The position numbers and the translations under genes were made by a program. Shown piece by piece: positions 1-8,186 of a stretch of DNA of 42,215 nucleotides. The notes under the pieces were generated by a model. It saw only the letters and a list, made by a program, of their open reading frames with translations. It was not told the origin of the DNA and ran no database searches. This DNA is from Magnetococcales bacterium. Its GTDB lineage: Bacteria; Pseudomonadota; Magnetococcia; Magnetococcales; JADGBX01. How positions within the stretch are numbered: the stretch's first letter is position 1; each line of letters starts with the position of its first letter. The stretch covers positions 1 through 42,215 of the forward strand of contig JADGBX010000009.1 of NCBI GenBank assembly GCA_015231265.1, given 5' to 3'.

Positions 1-251
1 TGATCGATTGAAATGTCGATATATAATCGTTGAGAGTGATGTTTTGTAAAGTTTTTTGTTGGGTATGGCCTGCTCAATTCGTTTCCTGGACGGTTGTGGA
101 TCACAGTGGTTTTTTCTGGGTCTGTTAGTCTGTTTTTTACTGTAATCCTCAAGTCTTTGCTTTATACTCGAAGCTGTTCCATCCACTGGAACTGTCAAAG
201 GGGATCTAATGGGTCCATGGCTTGTTTGAAGTATTAAGCACCGGGTTTGTG

Positions 252-722
252 ATGCAGAGATTTCTTGATACCATTCCCCTTGTTGCTCTTCTCTGTTTTA
301 TATCTGCACTGTTTTCCATTTCCGTGGGAAATACGGAGTATCAACAGCCAGGATTGGAGCGTGCGGTTGCCAAGCAACTTCCGCCTGCAGATCCCTCCTG
401 GTCAGGTGAGTGGTCCACTTCATGGGGAACTCTGTCCTTAATGCAGTGGGAAGAGAGTGTTGTTGGGCACTATCCCGAGAAACTCCAAGGCCGTCTCTTC
501 GGCACCATAAACGGGGATGTGCTCAGGGGATTCTGGTCCCAGTCCTTCTCTGACCGTCCTTGTTCATCGCTACGGGATGGCCGTAAGCATTGGGGACAGT
601 TTGTGTTTCTGATGGAAGAGGATGGACTGTTCAGTGGTAGTTGGAGCTTCTGTGAAGATCAACCCATTGCCGAAGGATGGAATGGGAAACGAAGCTCTAT
701 AATAACGACTAAGACTAAATAA
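252..722 (+). CDS. Secreted hypothetical protein with Trp/Gly-rich beta domain
   Basis: I do not recognise the family. From the ATG at 252 the protein has about 156 residues and opens with a short polar stretch and a hydrophobic segment (LVALLCFISALFSISVG), which looks like a signal peptide or anchor. The mature part repeats the pattern W-x-G-x-W, L-x-L-x-Q, V-x-G-x-Y, G-x-x-x-G and G-x-W, which is typical of small calycin-like beta meanders. Two cysteines in the C-terminal half could form a disulfide. The same frame stays open to a TTG at 222 and a GTG at 249, and no start has a convincing ribosome site. A purine-rich AAGGGG lies near 199, too far from 252. The gene converges on the sensor kinase gene. 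Function is unknown. Confidence 0.55.
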   Translation: MQRFLDTIPLVALLCFISALFSISVGNTEYQQPGLERAVAKQLPPADPSWSGEWSTSWGTLSLMQWEESVVGHYPEKLQGRLFGTINGDVLRGFWSQSFSDRPCSSLRDGRKHWGQFVFLMEEDGLFSGSWSFCEDQPIAEGWNGKRSSIITTKTK

Positions 723-826
723 ATTAACGCAATTAAGTCAAAGGCTTGTAATCAATTTAGCTTGTTGGTTCAACGCTCTCACCAACGCTTGTATCTTTCC
801 CGAAACAGATGCCTCTATTTCCCCAC

Positions 827-2335
827 CTAACTGCCATTCGGAATTTTGATTCGGCAGCGAACCCCTATGTAGTCGTCATCGAACTGCATTGAACCGTTCA
901 ACTGATGGGTGACGAGTGTTTTAACCAGTTGTAATCCCAAGCTTCTGTCCGGAGGAGATGAGGGGTCAATCGATACCGGTAAACCAACTCCATCATCCTC
1001 AACTGTGAGTAGGATGGTCCCGATGTCATCGATTTGTTTCATTTCTATAATGATATTTCCTTTCTTTTCAGCAGGAAAGGCGTGTTGCAGAGCGTTGGAT
1101 ACCAGTTCCTGAATCACCAGACCGATAGGCATGGATTTACTAAGATCCAGTTGCACATCGTCCCCATTGATTTGAAGGGAAATTCTGCTCTTGTTCAGGC
1201 CGAATGAAATCTGTAAATGGTGTGTCAGTTGGCGGATATAGCTACGCAGATCAACGTGGGAGAGGTTTTCCGAATCATAGAGCTCTTTATGGACAAGAGC
1301 CATGGCCTGAATTCTGTTCTGGCTCGATTTGAAGATACTGCTGATGGTTTCATCTGCTTGTTCACCCAACGTTCTTGTTTGCATTCGGATTAGGCTGGAG
1401 ATCACTTGGAGGTTGTTTTTCACCCGATGGTTGATCTCCTTGAGAAGGATCTCCTTCTCTTGCAAGGAGGCTCTTAGATCACTCTCCATTCTGCTGCGTT
1501 TCGCGATCTCTTTAGAGAGTTCTTGATTACTCTTCTGCAACTCCGATGTGCGATGTGCGACGGTCTTTTCAAGGGTTTGCTTGTGTCCTCTAAGCTCTTC
1601 TTTGGAGTGTTTGAGATTGATGCGCATCGTATTGAAGGCGCGGACGAGTTCACCCAGTTCATCTTCATTGAGATGTGGCGCGTTCCTCCTCTTCAGATGC
1701 AGAGGGGTGTCCAGGTCACCCTTATCTAGCCGAGCAATGCTTTCGGAGAGGGATCCCAGATGTCTGGTGACCATTCTTTGGAATATCAGCAAAATGAAGA
1801 GCGAGACTAGGAATGTTCTCACCCCTTGAGTCGATAGAATGACGATGAGTCGGTTGGTGGTTCGCGCATAGATGCGTTCCAGGTTTCCTTCGACTTGAAG
1901 TATTCCCAGGTAAACCGTTTTACCCAAATGCTCATGTGTGAGGCGGAAACTCCGGGATATCTTTCTCTTTCCATCCATGTGATGAGAGCCAACTGCTCGA
2001 ACTGTGCCATCATCCAGTGTTAAATGCACATGGGCGATGTCTGGCAGATTGCTGATGCCTTGAAGTTGAACATCCAACTGCGCATTGTCCACATTCCATA
2101 TACTCCTGATTACTCCTCCAAGTTGGCTTCTTTCAATAAATGACAGTTGTTCTTCTATCTGTTCGATATCATTTCGAAAATCCAAGTAGAGTTGCAAGGC
2201 GGAACCCGAGAGCGTGATCAGGCCACTGAACATTACGATGAACAGAAGAAGACGGAATCCGATTTTTCTGGGAAGAGGAAATCGGTGTACGTAGGAGATG
2301 TATTTGTATATTAATGAAAAGAAATAGATTTTCAT
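827..2335 (-). CDS. Membrane sensor histidine kinase, HisKA_2 family
   Basis: This 502-residue protein should autophosphorylate on His303 and pass the phosphate to an unidentified response regulator. A first transmembrane helix lies at about 27-48, a periplasmic sensor region at about 50-162, a second helix at about 163-188, then a HAMP linker (to about 245) and a coiled coil. The phosphoacceptor motif LLKEINHRVKNNLQ at 297-310 is the HisKA_2 type, followed by a HATPase domain with an N box (NALQHAF) and a DDGVGLP G box. No response regulator gene lies in the window. The gene is divergent from the amino-acid importer at 2804-7392, so a regulatory link is possible but unproven. The periplasmic domain is not one I can name. 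Confidence 0.85.
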   Translation of the reverse strand: MKIYFFSLIYKYISYVHRFPLPRKIGFRLLLFIVMFSGLITLSGSALQLYLDFRNDIEQIEEQLSFIERSQLGGVIRSIWNVDNAQLDVQLQGISNLPDIAHVHLTLDDGTVRAVGSHHMDGKRKISRSFRLTHEHLGKTVYLGILQVEGNLERIYARTTNRLIVILSTQGVRTFLVSLFILLIFQRMVTRHLGSLSESIARLDKGDLDTPLHLKRRNAPHLNEDELGELVRAFNTMRINLKHSKEELRGHKQTLEKTVAHRTSELQKSNQELSKEIAKRSRMESDLRASLQEKEILLKEINHRVKNNLQVISSLIRMQTRTLGEQADETISSIFKSSQNRIQAMALVHKELYDSENLSHVDLRSYIRQLTHHLQISFGLNKSRISLQINGDDVQLDLSKSMPIGLVIQELVSNALQHAFPAEKKGNIIIEMKQIDDIGTILLTVEDDGVGLPVSIDPSSPPDRSLGLQLVKTLVTHQLNGSMQFDDDYIGVRCRIKIPNGS

Positions 2336-2803
2336 TGTCTCTACAATCGATTCGTATCTGAAAAAGCAATCCAGTGTGGAGAAAGAAGGGTCGAAATAGC
2401 GAGAGCCTGTACTTCCACTAAGAGTGGGCGATCGTTGAAACGAATCGCTTGTATCCTCTGGGAACTGATCAGAGCGCAGGAATTGAAATAGAGTTTGATG
2501 ATTATGCTATTTTTTATCGTCTGTCGATGGAAAATTGATTGCCGATCTGATAGGAGAGTAGATAAGGGCTTGAATTATTAATAGAACACATCATTGAAGT
2601 GAAATGTATTCAACATGGAAACCCATGATTGACTTGGCCTATATATGGCTATATAGTGCTTGGGTTCTCAACTGCAGCATATCGACAGCCGGTTGCATTA
2701 CGAATAGAGTGGCTTTGAATTCTCTCTTTGTCACCTTTTGTGATGTGCAATGTGCGCGGTTTGCTGTGCAAAGAGCCATTCCTAAACGATTTGGGGGACT
2801 CAC
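2336..2803. other. Divergent intergenic region between sensor kinase and amino-acid importer
   Basis: This 468-bp AT-rich stretch holds the 5' regions of both divergent transcripts. On the plus strand I see one strong sigma70-type promoter at 2629-2657 with a dyad over its -10, followed by a leader of about 140 bases. A GGGGG-rich ribosome site lies just before the ATG at 2804. No equally clear promoter was found for the kinase on the minus strand. A short plus-strand open frame beginning near 2604 has no family resemblance and is not called. Confidence 0.6.
2629..2657 (+). promoter_or_regulatory. Sigma70-type promoter of the amino-acid importer operon, with dyad
   Basis: A TTGACT -35 (2629-2634) is separated by 17 bases from a TATAGT -10 (2652-2657). 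A perfect 7-bp inverted repeat, CTATATA-tggc-TATATAG at 2639-2656, covers the spacer end and the -10. A repressor bound there would block RNA polymerase. The predicted transcript starts near 2664 and leaves a leader of about 140 bases before the binding-protein gene. Confidence 0.6.
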
Positions 2804-3988
2804 ATGAAACCTTATTCAACCCTTGTGGCTATTCTTGGTTTATTTCTCGCATTCTTGGTGTCAGCACCTACTCTGCACGCAAGTGAAACAACGATTCAGG
2901 TCGGTGCTTCTGTCGCGCTGACGGGCAAATACTCTCGCACCGGTCAAGAACAGCTCAATGGCTACCGTATGTGGGTAGAGGATATCAACGCCCGGGGTGG
3001 TTTGCTGGGGAAGACCATCGAGCTTGTTCACTACGATGACGAGTCCAAACCGGCCACGGGCGCCAAGCTGTATGAAAAGCTGATTACGGATGATAGCGTC
3101 GATCTTCTGCTTGGCCCTTACTCTTCCGGGGTGACGCTCTCTGCCAGCAGTGTCGCTGAAAAGCATAGTTTTCCCATGGTGAGTACGGGAGCCTCGTCCA
3201 GCAAGATCTGGGCGCGGGGTTACAAGAATGTTTTCGGACTCTACACACCTGCTGAGATCTATATGAATCAGGTCTTGGAGTTTGCAAAAAAGAAACGCTT
3301 GAAGCGGGTTGCTCTCATCTATGCCGATACCGCTTTTCCTCGCTCCGTTGCCAAAGGTGTACGTGCCAAGGTGAAAGAGCTTGGTATGTCGCTCGTCTTT
3401 GAGGAGGAGTATGGAAAGGGCTCAACCGATTTTGCTTCCATGATCGTTAAGATGCGCCTGAAGCGCCCGGATGTTCTTATCGGCGGCTCTTATCTGCCCG
3501 ACTCCGTCGCGTTTGTTCGCCAATCAAAAGAGTACCGTCTCAACCCCAAAGTGGTGGCTTTCGCTGTTGGACCCGGCCTTCCTGACTTCGGAAAGAATCT
3601 CGGTGCAGATGCTGAAGGCGTTATGGGTAATACCCAATGGGAGCATACACTGACTATTCCCGGTGCAAAATCCTTTACCAGTCGCTACAAAGCGAAGTTC
3701 GGTCATCTTCCTGGCTATCATGCAGCCGGAGGTTACGGCGCCGGCCAGGTTCTGGAAGAAGCGGTTCGCTCTGCTGGTTCGACCGATCGTGATGCTATAC
3801 GTAAGGCGTTGAGTGAACTGGATAGCATAACCGTTTTTGGTCGCTACAAAGTGGATGCCACTGGCAAACAGGTGGGCAAGCCTGGATATGCCATTCAGTG
3901 GGTGAATGGAAAACGCCACATCGTTCTCCCGGCCAGCGTTTCAACGGAGAAGGTTCGCTATCCGTTCAAACAGTGGAAAAAGCGGTAA
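2804..3988 (+). CDS. Branched-chain amino acid/amide ABC transporter, periplasmic binding protein
   Basis: This 394-residue type I periplasmic binding protein (Peripla_BP_6, LivJ/LivK-like) captures an amino acid or related solute for the permeases encoded next. A cleavable signal peptide covers about residues 1-26, ending near LHA-SE. The mature protein begins with the family pattern VGASVALTGKYSRTGQEQ and has DINARGGLLGK and a C-terminal GYHAAGGYGAGQVLEEAV segment. The start follows a GGGGG-rich ribosome site. The gene is first in a five-gene operon and is followed by a strong hairpin, which may keep its message more abundant than that of the permeases. The ligand cannot be read from sequence. 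The annotation could equally be LivJ-like or a generic HAAT binding protein. Confidence 0.9.
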   Translation: MKPYSTLVAILGLFLAFLVSAPTLHASETTIQVGASVALTGKYSRTGQEQLNGYRMWVEDINARGGLLGKTIELVHYDDESKPATGAKLYEKLITDDSVDLLLGPYSSGVTLSASSVAEKHSFPMVSTGASSSKIWARGYKNVFGLYTPAEIYMNQVLEFAKKKRLKRVALIYADTAFPRSVAKGVRAKVKELGMSLVFEEEYGKGSTDFASMIVKMRLKRPDVLIGGSYLPDSVAFVRQSKEYRLNPKVVAFAVGPGLPDFGKNLGADAEGVMGNTQWEHTLTIPGAKSFTSRYKAKFGHLPGYHAAGGYGAGQVLEEAVRSAGSTDRDAIRKALSELDSITVFGRYKVDATGKQVGKPGYAIQWVNGKRHIVLPASVSTEKVRYPFKQWKKR

Positions 3989-4009
3989 TTCCCTTGAGCA
4001 CACGACCTA

Positions 4010-4039
4010 CCCGACATCTGGATCTGTCCAGATGTCGGG
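4010..4039 (+). promoter_or_regulatory. Intercistronic 13-bp perfect hairpin between binding protein and permease genes
   Basis: CCCGACATCTGGA (4010-4022) and TCCAGATGTCGGG (4027-4039) pair perfectly around a TCTG loop. No U-rich run follows, so it does not look like a classic intrinsic terminator. In binding-protein importer operons such hairpins commonly protect the upstream message from 3' exonucleases or partly attenuate read-through. Either role would suit the excess of binding protein over permease that these systems need. Confidence 0.65.
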
Positions 4040-4082
4040 AGAAGAGACCGTACCCTTATAAGTGCTGCTGGAGTGCCCGATT

Positions 4083-4964
4083 ATGATGGAACTTCTGGAT
4101 CCCATCGTCTTGACGCAGTTTGCCGTGGGCGGCATCTTGGCAGGGGCGCTCTATGCACTTCTGGCGTGCGGCCTCAATCTGGTATTCGGTGTGATGAAGG
4201 TGATCAACCTTGCTCATGCCGAACTCATGCTGTTGGGGTCATTTCTCACGTGGTTGCTCTTTACCACTTTTGAAATCCACCCTCTTGTGGCACTACCGTT
4301 CATTATGGTGGTGCTTTTCTTCTTCGGTTATGGCCTGCAACGGGTTCTGATCGAGCGCATCGTCGGAACGACTGAGCTCTCATCACTGATGGTCACCTAC
4401 GGTTTGGCCATTATTATGATGAATCTCGGCTTGCTTATCTTCTCTTCCGATTTCAAGGCCGTTCCTGCACTTCAGGGAGCGTGGTTCCTGTGGGATGAAA
4501 TCATCATCTCCATACCCAGAGGAGTTGCGGGCATCGTTGCCCTTCTGGTGACTCTGTCGGTCTATCTGTTTCTTGAAAAAGCGCGTATCGGCAAGGCGAT
4601 TCGCGCGGTGGCCGAACACGCGGATGTGGCGCTGATATGCGGTATCGATGTGGTGAAGATTCGCATGATCACCTTTGGACTTTCCGCAGCCATGGCAGGG
4701 GCGGCCGGTGTTATGCTGAGTATGATCTACTCCTTCTCTCCGGAGACCGGTCCCGACTTTATTCTGAAGTGTTTTGCCATCATCATCATCGGTGGTATGG
4801 GTAACTTTGCCGGTGCTTTTTTCGGCGGGTTGTTGCTCGGGGTGGTTGAGGCGTTTACCGCAGGCTTCATCTCAACACAGTGGGCGGAGGGAGTTGCCTA
4901 TATGCTGCTTGTGATCATCCTTCTGGTCCGTCCGACCGGTTTGCGGGGGAAAGCCCATGCGTAA
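4083..4964 (+). CDS. livH: Branched-chain amino acid ABC transporter permease, LivH type
   Basis: This is an inner-membrane permease subunit of the LIV/HAAT importer, with about eight hydrophobic helices. It carries the family signatures GLNLVFGVMKVINLAHAEL near the N-terminus and IIIGGMGNFAGAFFGGLLLG in the C-terminal half. The reading frame is open from a GTG at 4062. I prefer the ATG at 4083 because a GGAG lies 9 bases upstream of it and family members start close to the first helix; the ATG at 4086 is equally possible. The end overlaps the next permease gene by 8 bases, which implies translational coupling. Confidence 0.9.
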   Translation: MMELLDPIVLTQFAVGGILAGALYALLACGLNLVFGVMKVINLAHAELMLLGSFLTWLLFTTFEIHPLVALPFIMVVLFFFGYGLQRVLIERIVGTTELSSLMVTYGLAIIMMNLGLLIFSSDFKAVPALQGAWFLWDEIIISIPRGVAGIVALLVTLSVYLFLEKARIGKAIRAVAEHADVALICGIDVVKIRMITFGLSAAMAGAAGVMLSMIYSFSPETGPDFILKCFAIIIIGGMGNFAGAFFGGLLLGVVEAFTAGFISTQWAEGVAYMLLVIILLVRPTGLRGKAHA

Positions 4965-5931
4965 CGACCTGATTATCGCTGCGCTTCTTGTGGTTCCGGC
5001 ACTGTTTGCCCCCATGGTGGCGTCACCGTACCATCTCACCTTTCTTCTCAATCTCTGGATGATGATTGCGCTGGCCCAATCTTGGAACCTGATATCGGGT
5101 ATGACCGGTTATGTCTCTTTTGGTCATGCGGCATTTTTCGGTATCGGCTCCTATGCGGGTGCCATCGCGATTCTTGCCGGTTGGCCCTGGTATCTGGCCG
5201 TTGTTGCCGGGGCAGTTTTGGCCTGGATCGTCGCTCTGCCCCTTGGCGTTTTGACGCTGCGTCTGCGCGGCCCCTATTTTGCCATTGCCATGTTGGGTCT
5301 GAACGAACTGGGAAGGATCATCGCAACCCTCTGGGTGGATATGACGGAAGGGGGGGATGGGATCGCCTTGCATCCTGATCTTCTTCCTTCATTAACGGCC
5401 AACTACACCCTGATGCTTATCCTGGCAATCATTTCTTGCGGGATGGTTGCCTGGATCTACAATGGGCGCATGGGGTTGGAGCTTAGAGCCATCCGAGAAG
5501 GAGAGGATGTTTCGGAGATGTTGGGCGTCGATACGGTCAGGAACAAGGTAATCGCTTTTGTTCTCAGCGCCATTGTTCCCGGGGCTGCAGGGGTTGGCTA
5601 TGCCATGTTTACCAGCTACATCGACCCGGCATCAGTCTTTGCCCCGGTTCTTAATATTCAGATGATCGTCGTCGTGTTGTTGGGTGGTAGCGGTACCATC
5701 TGGGGCCCTGTTCTCGGAGCGTTCATCGTGACGGGCTTGCAGGAGGTTTTCTGGGCTCAGTTCCCCATGGTTCACATGATGCTGATGGGAACACTTCTGA
5801 TTGTGGTCATACTCTATCTTCCCAATGGAATTCTCTCGATCATTCACAAAAGAAAACGTATCCGTCCAGATCAGATCACCCCGACATCGGAGCCTGCCAA
5901 GAGTGCAGGGATGCAGGAGGTGGAGAGATGA
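4957..5931 (+). CDS. livM: Branched-chain amino acid ABC transporter permease, LivM type
   Basis: This second membrane subunit of the importer has 324 residues. It shows the LivM pattern SWNLISGMTGYVSFGHAAF close to the N-terminus, RLRGPYFAIAMLG in the middle, and VVVLLGGSGTIWGPVLGA in the C-terminal third. A GGGGGAAAG ribosome site lies inside the end of the livH-type gene, and its last codons overlap the ATPase gene through ATGA at 5928-5931. The C-terminal tail after the last helix is basic (HKRKRIR) and should be cytoplasmic. Confidence 0.9.
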   Translation: MRNDLIIAALLVVPALFAPMVASPYHLTFLLNLWMMIALAQSWNLISGMTGYVSFGHAAFFGIGSYAGAIAILAGWPWYLAVVAGAVLAWIVALPLGVLTLRLRGPYFAIAMLGLNELGRIIATLWVDMTEGGDGIALHPDLLPSLTANYTLMLILAIISCGMVAWIYNGRMGLELRAIREGEDVSEMLGVDTVRNKVIAFVLSAIVPGAAGVGYAMFTSYIDPASVFAPVLNIQMIVVVLLGGSGTIWGPVLGAFIVTGLQEVFWAQFPMVHMMLMGTLLIVVILYLPNGILSIIHKRKRIRPDQITPTSEPAKSAGMQEVER

Positions 5932-6659
5932 GTTCCAGCTCTGAAGTGATCTTACGGACCCGAGGCTTGAACCGAGATTTTGGTGGTGTACACGCACTTC
6001 GTCATGCTGATCTGGATGTGCAGAGAGGTAAGATTACCGGTCTGATCGGCCCCAATGGCAGTGGTAAAACTACCTTTTTCCAAGTGGTTTCCGGCATGGA
6101 CCAAGGTGGTACGGGTTCTGTTCTGTTCAATGAGACCGAGATTCTGGGTAAACGCCCCTCACAGATCTACAAACTGGGGTTGGCGCGCACTTTTCAGCTC
6201 AGTCAGGTGTTTCCAGCCATGACTGTTCTGGAGAACCTGATCGTCGCTGGTAGAAACCATGATCGAAGAGATCGCGATCGAGCTGTGAATCTACTCAAGC
6301 AGGTGCGCATGGACGCCTATGCTGATGTGATGGGGAGTGATCTCTCCTATGGGCAGCAGCGCCTTGTCGAGTTTATTCGCGCTTTGATGAGTGAACCGTC
6401 ACTTCTGCTTCTTGATGAACCGGCGGCGGGAGTCAATCCAACCTTGCGCAAGGTACTCTGGAAGATGGTGCGTCAGATGAAGGCGCTTGGCACAACGGTA
6501 CTGATTATCGAGCATGACATGCATGTGATCGACGATCTCTGTGATGAAGTGTATGTGCTGAATGAGGGTGAAGTGATCGCTCAGGGTGCCTTTGAGACAG
6601 TGCGTGAAGATAGAGCGGTGATGGAAGCCTATTTCGGTACGGCGCAAGAGGAGAACTGA
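5928..6659 (+). CDS. livG: Branched-chain amino acid ABC transporter ATPase, LivG type
   Basis: This 243-residue nucleotide-binding subunit powers the importer on the cytoplasmic face. It has a Walker A (GPNGSGKTTFF), Q-loop region (ARTFQLSQVFPAMTV), signature LSYGQQRLVEFIRAL (LSYGQ variant), Walker B LLLLDEPAAGVNP and switch histidine in IIEHDMHVI. The AAGVNP after Walker B is the LivG hallmark that separates it from LivF. GGAGGTGGAG just before the ATG is a strong ribosome site, and the start overlaps the upstream stop (ATGA). Confidence 0.9.
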   Translation: MSSSSEVILRTRGLNRDFGGVHALRHADLDVQRGKITGLIGPNGSGKTTFFQVVSGMDQGGTGSVLFNETEILGKRPSQIYKLGLARTFQLSQVFPAMTVLENLIVAGRNHDRRDRDRAVNLLKQVRMDAYADVMGSDLSYGQQRLVEFIRALMSEPSLLLLDEPAAGVNPTLRKVLWKMVRQMKALGTTVLIIEHDMHVIDDLCDEVYVLNEGEVIAQGAFETVREDRAVMEAYFGTAQEEN

Positions 6660-6663
6660 TCCC

Positions 6664-7392
6664 ATGTCCGGAAATAATTCCAAACTCTTAAAGATTCGAG
6701 CGCTCGATGTCTCCTATGGATCCGTACAAGTGCTCTTCGGGATCGACTTGGATGTCACACCTGGTGAGATCGTCTCCATCATCGGTCCCAACGGGGCAGG
6801 GAAGTCTACAGTTATCAAAGCGGTGATCGGAATTGCCCCGGCGCAACGCGGTTCCATTCACTTCAAAGGCCGGGAGATCACGCGGCAGCCAGCGCATGAG
6901 ATCCCTGCCCTGGGAATCGGTTATGTTCCTCAAGGTCGCATCGTCTTCGCTGAGATGACGGTGACGGAGAATTTGGAGATGGGGGCTTTCTTGCTGAAAG
7001 ATGGTAAACGGGTCAGAGACGCAGTTGACCGGGTGTTTAGCGAATTTCCCAGGCTTCATGAGAGACGAAAACAGAACGCCGGTCGCCTGAGTGGTGGTGA
7101 GCAGCAGATGTTGGCGATAGGTCGTGCCTTGATGCTCGACCCAGAATTGGTGATTCTGGATGAACCCTCTCTGGGGCTCTCTCCCAAATATGTTGATATC
7201 ATCTTTGAAAAGCTGATGGGTTTGAAGGAGCAGGGACGCACACTTCTCATGGTCGAGCAGAACGCAGCGCGTGCTTTATCGGTCTCTGATCACGCCTATG
7301 CTCTTGAGTTGGGTAAGAATCGTTTCTCCGATACTGGTCAGGCTCTATTGAACAATACCGATGTGCGAAAAATGTACCTTGGTGGTGCATGA
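6664..7392 (+). CDS. livF: Branched-chain amino acid ABC transporter ATPase, LivF type
   Basis: The second ATPase of the importer has 242 residues and is encoded 4 bases after the livG-type stop, with GAGGAG as the ribosome site. It contains Walker A GPNGAGKSTVI, the LivF-typical GIGYVPQGRIVFAEMTV segment, signature LSGGEQQMLAIGRAL and Walker B LVILDEPSLGLSP. It completes the set: one binding protein, two permeases and two ATPases. No clear intrinsic terminator follows, only a weak 6-bp stem near 7394-7414. Confidence 0.9.
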   Translation: MSGNNSKLLKIRALDVSYGSVQVLFGIDLDVTPGEIVSIIGPNGAGKSTVIKAVIGIAPAQRGSIHFKGREITRQPAHEIPALGIGYVPQGRIVFAEMTVTENLEMGAFLLKDGKRVRDAVDRVFSEFPRLHERRKQNAGRLSGGEQQMLAIGRALMLDPELVILDEPSLGLSPKYVDIIFEKLMGLKEQGRTLLMVEQNAARALSVSDHAYALELGKNRFSDTGQALLNNTDVRKMYLGGA

Positions 7393-7502
7393 CCACTGCC
7401 TTTGTTTCTGGGCAGTATGAATTGATTGCTATCCTTTCTGAATTGGTGATACCCTTCACTGTTCCTCTCTGGATTGATTTCCCCACTTTCTGGTTCTGAA
7501 GT

Positions 7503-8186
7503 ATGTGTTCCTCTGCCCGTTCTCCTGAATGGCCGGCACTCTTTTCATGCCTCATAGATCATTATGGACCGCAAATGTGGTGGCCAGCATCATCAAGATT
7601 TGAAATGATGGTTGGTGCGCTTCTGGTGCAAAATACGACATGGCGGCAAGCTTCGCAGGTGATTGACAGATTGCGGGATCATTCACTATTAGATCCTGTC
7701 ACGTTCTCAACGGTCCCGATTTCGAGAATGCAGGAGCTATTGAAACCGGCCGGTTTTTTCCGTGTCAAAAGCCAAAGGCTAAGAAATCTTCTCGCACTAC
7801 TTGAGCGCTATGATTATGACTTGGACCGGCTCTTTTCCCAGAAAGCTCCTGAATTGCGTAAAACGCTCTTGGCAGTTAACGGGATTGGCAAGGAGACAGC
7901 CGATTCCATCGTCTGTTATGGAGCGGGTTATCCGGTATTCGTTGTGGACGCTTACGCTCGGAGATTGGCAAAACGTTTGCAGTGGCAACATCACGATGCA
8001 GAGTATGATCTTTTGAGAAAGAGTGTCGAACAGTCGTTCAATGGTGTGATGGAGCAGCTTGGTGAGTTGCATGGTCTCATTGTGGTCCATTGCAAGGAGG
8101 TGTGCCGCAAAAAGCCACTTTGTGTGCAGTGTGTGTTGAAGCAACCCCCTCTCAACTGCCCATTTCCGCGAGGAGAGTCCTTGTGA
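7503..8186 (+). CDS. Endonuclease III-like DNA glycosylase (HhH-GPD, COG2231-like)
   Basis: This 227-residue base-excision repair glycosylase has a helix-hairpin-helix (AVNGIGKETAD, about 124-134) and the catalytic aspartate of the family in VVDAYARR (Asp149). The position of the catalytic Lys in E. coli Nth is Glu131 here, so I expect a monofunctional glycosylase without beta-lyase activity. A C-terminal cysteine cluster (C201, C207, C210, C219) resembles the [4Fe-4S] loop but is spaced 5-2-8 rather than the 6-2-5 of Nth. LLVQNTTWRQA near residue 40 matches the family's substrate-side helix. The stop overlaps the GTG start of mutL, so the two repair genes are probably translated together. 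The nearest named relative may be MagIII-type 3-methyladenine glycosylase. Confidence 0.8.
   Translation: MCSSARSPEWPALFSCLIDHYGPQMWWPASSRFEMMVGALLVQNTTWRQASQVIDRLRDHSLLDPVTFSTVPISRMQELLKPAGFFRVKSQRLRNLLALLERYDYDLDRLFSQKAPELRKTLLAVNGIGKETADSIVCYGAGYPVFVVDAYARRLAKRLQWQHHDAEYDLLRKSVEQSFNGVMEQLGELHGLIVVHCKEVCRKKPLCVQCVLKQPPLNCPFPRGESL

Noticed and set aside
2604-2807. Plus-strand frame of 67 codons in the importer leader
   Set aside because: It begins upstream of the predicted transcription start and contains the promoter, so it cannot be translated from that transcript.
7393-7415. Possible terminator after the livF-type gene
   Set aside because: The stem ACTGCC/GGCAGT is only 6 bp, with a 10-base loop and no U-run.
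8090-8182. Upstream extension of the mutL frame
   Set aside because: It overlaps the end of the glycosylase gene, is Cys-rich in a way that mirrors that gene's cluster region, and lacks a MutL-like sequence. GTG 8183 has a proper ribosome site.
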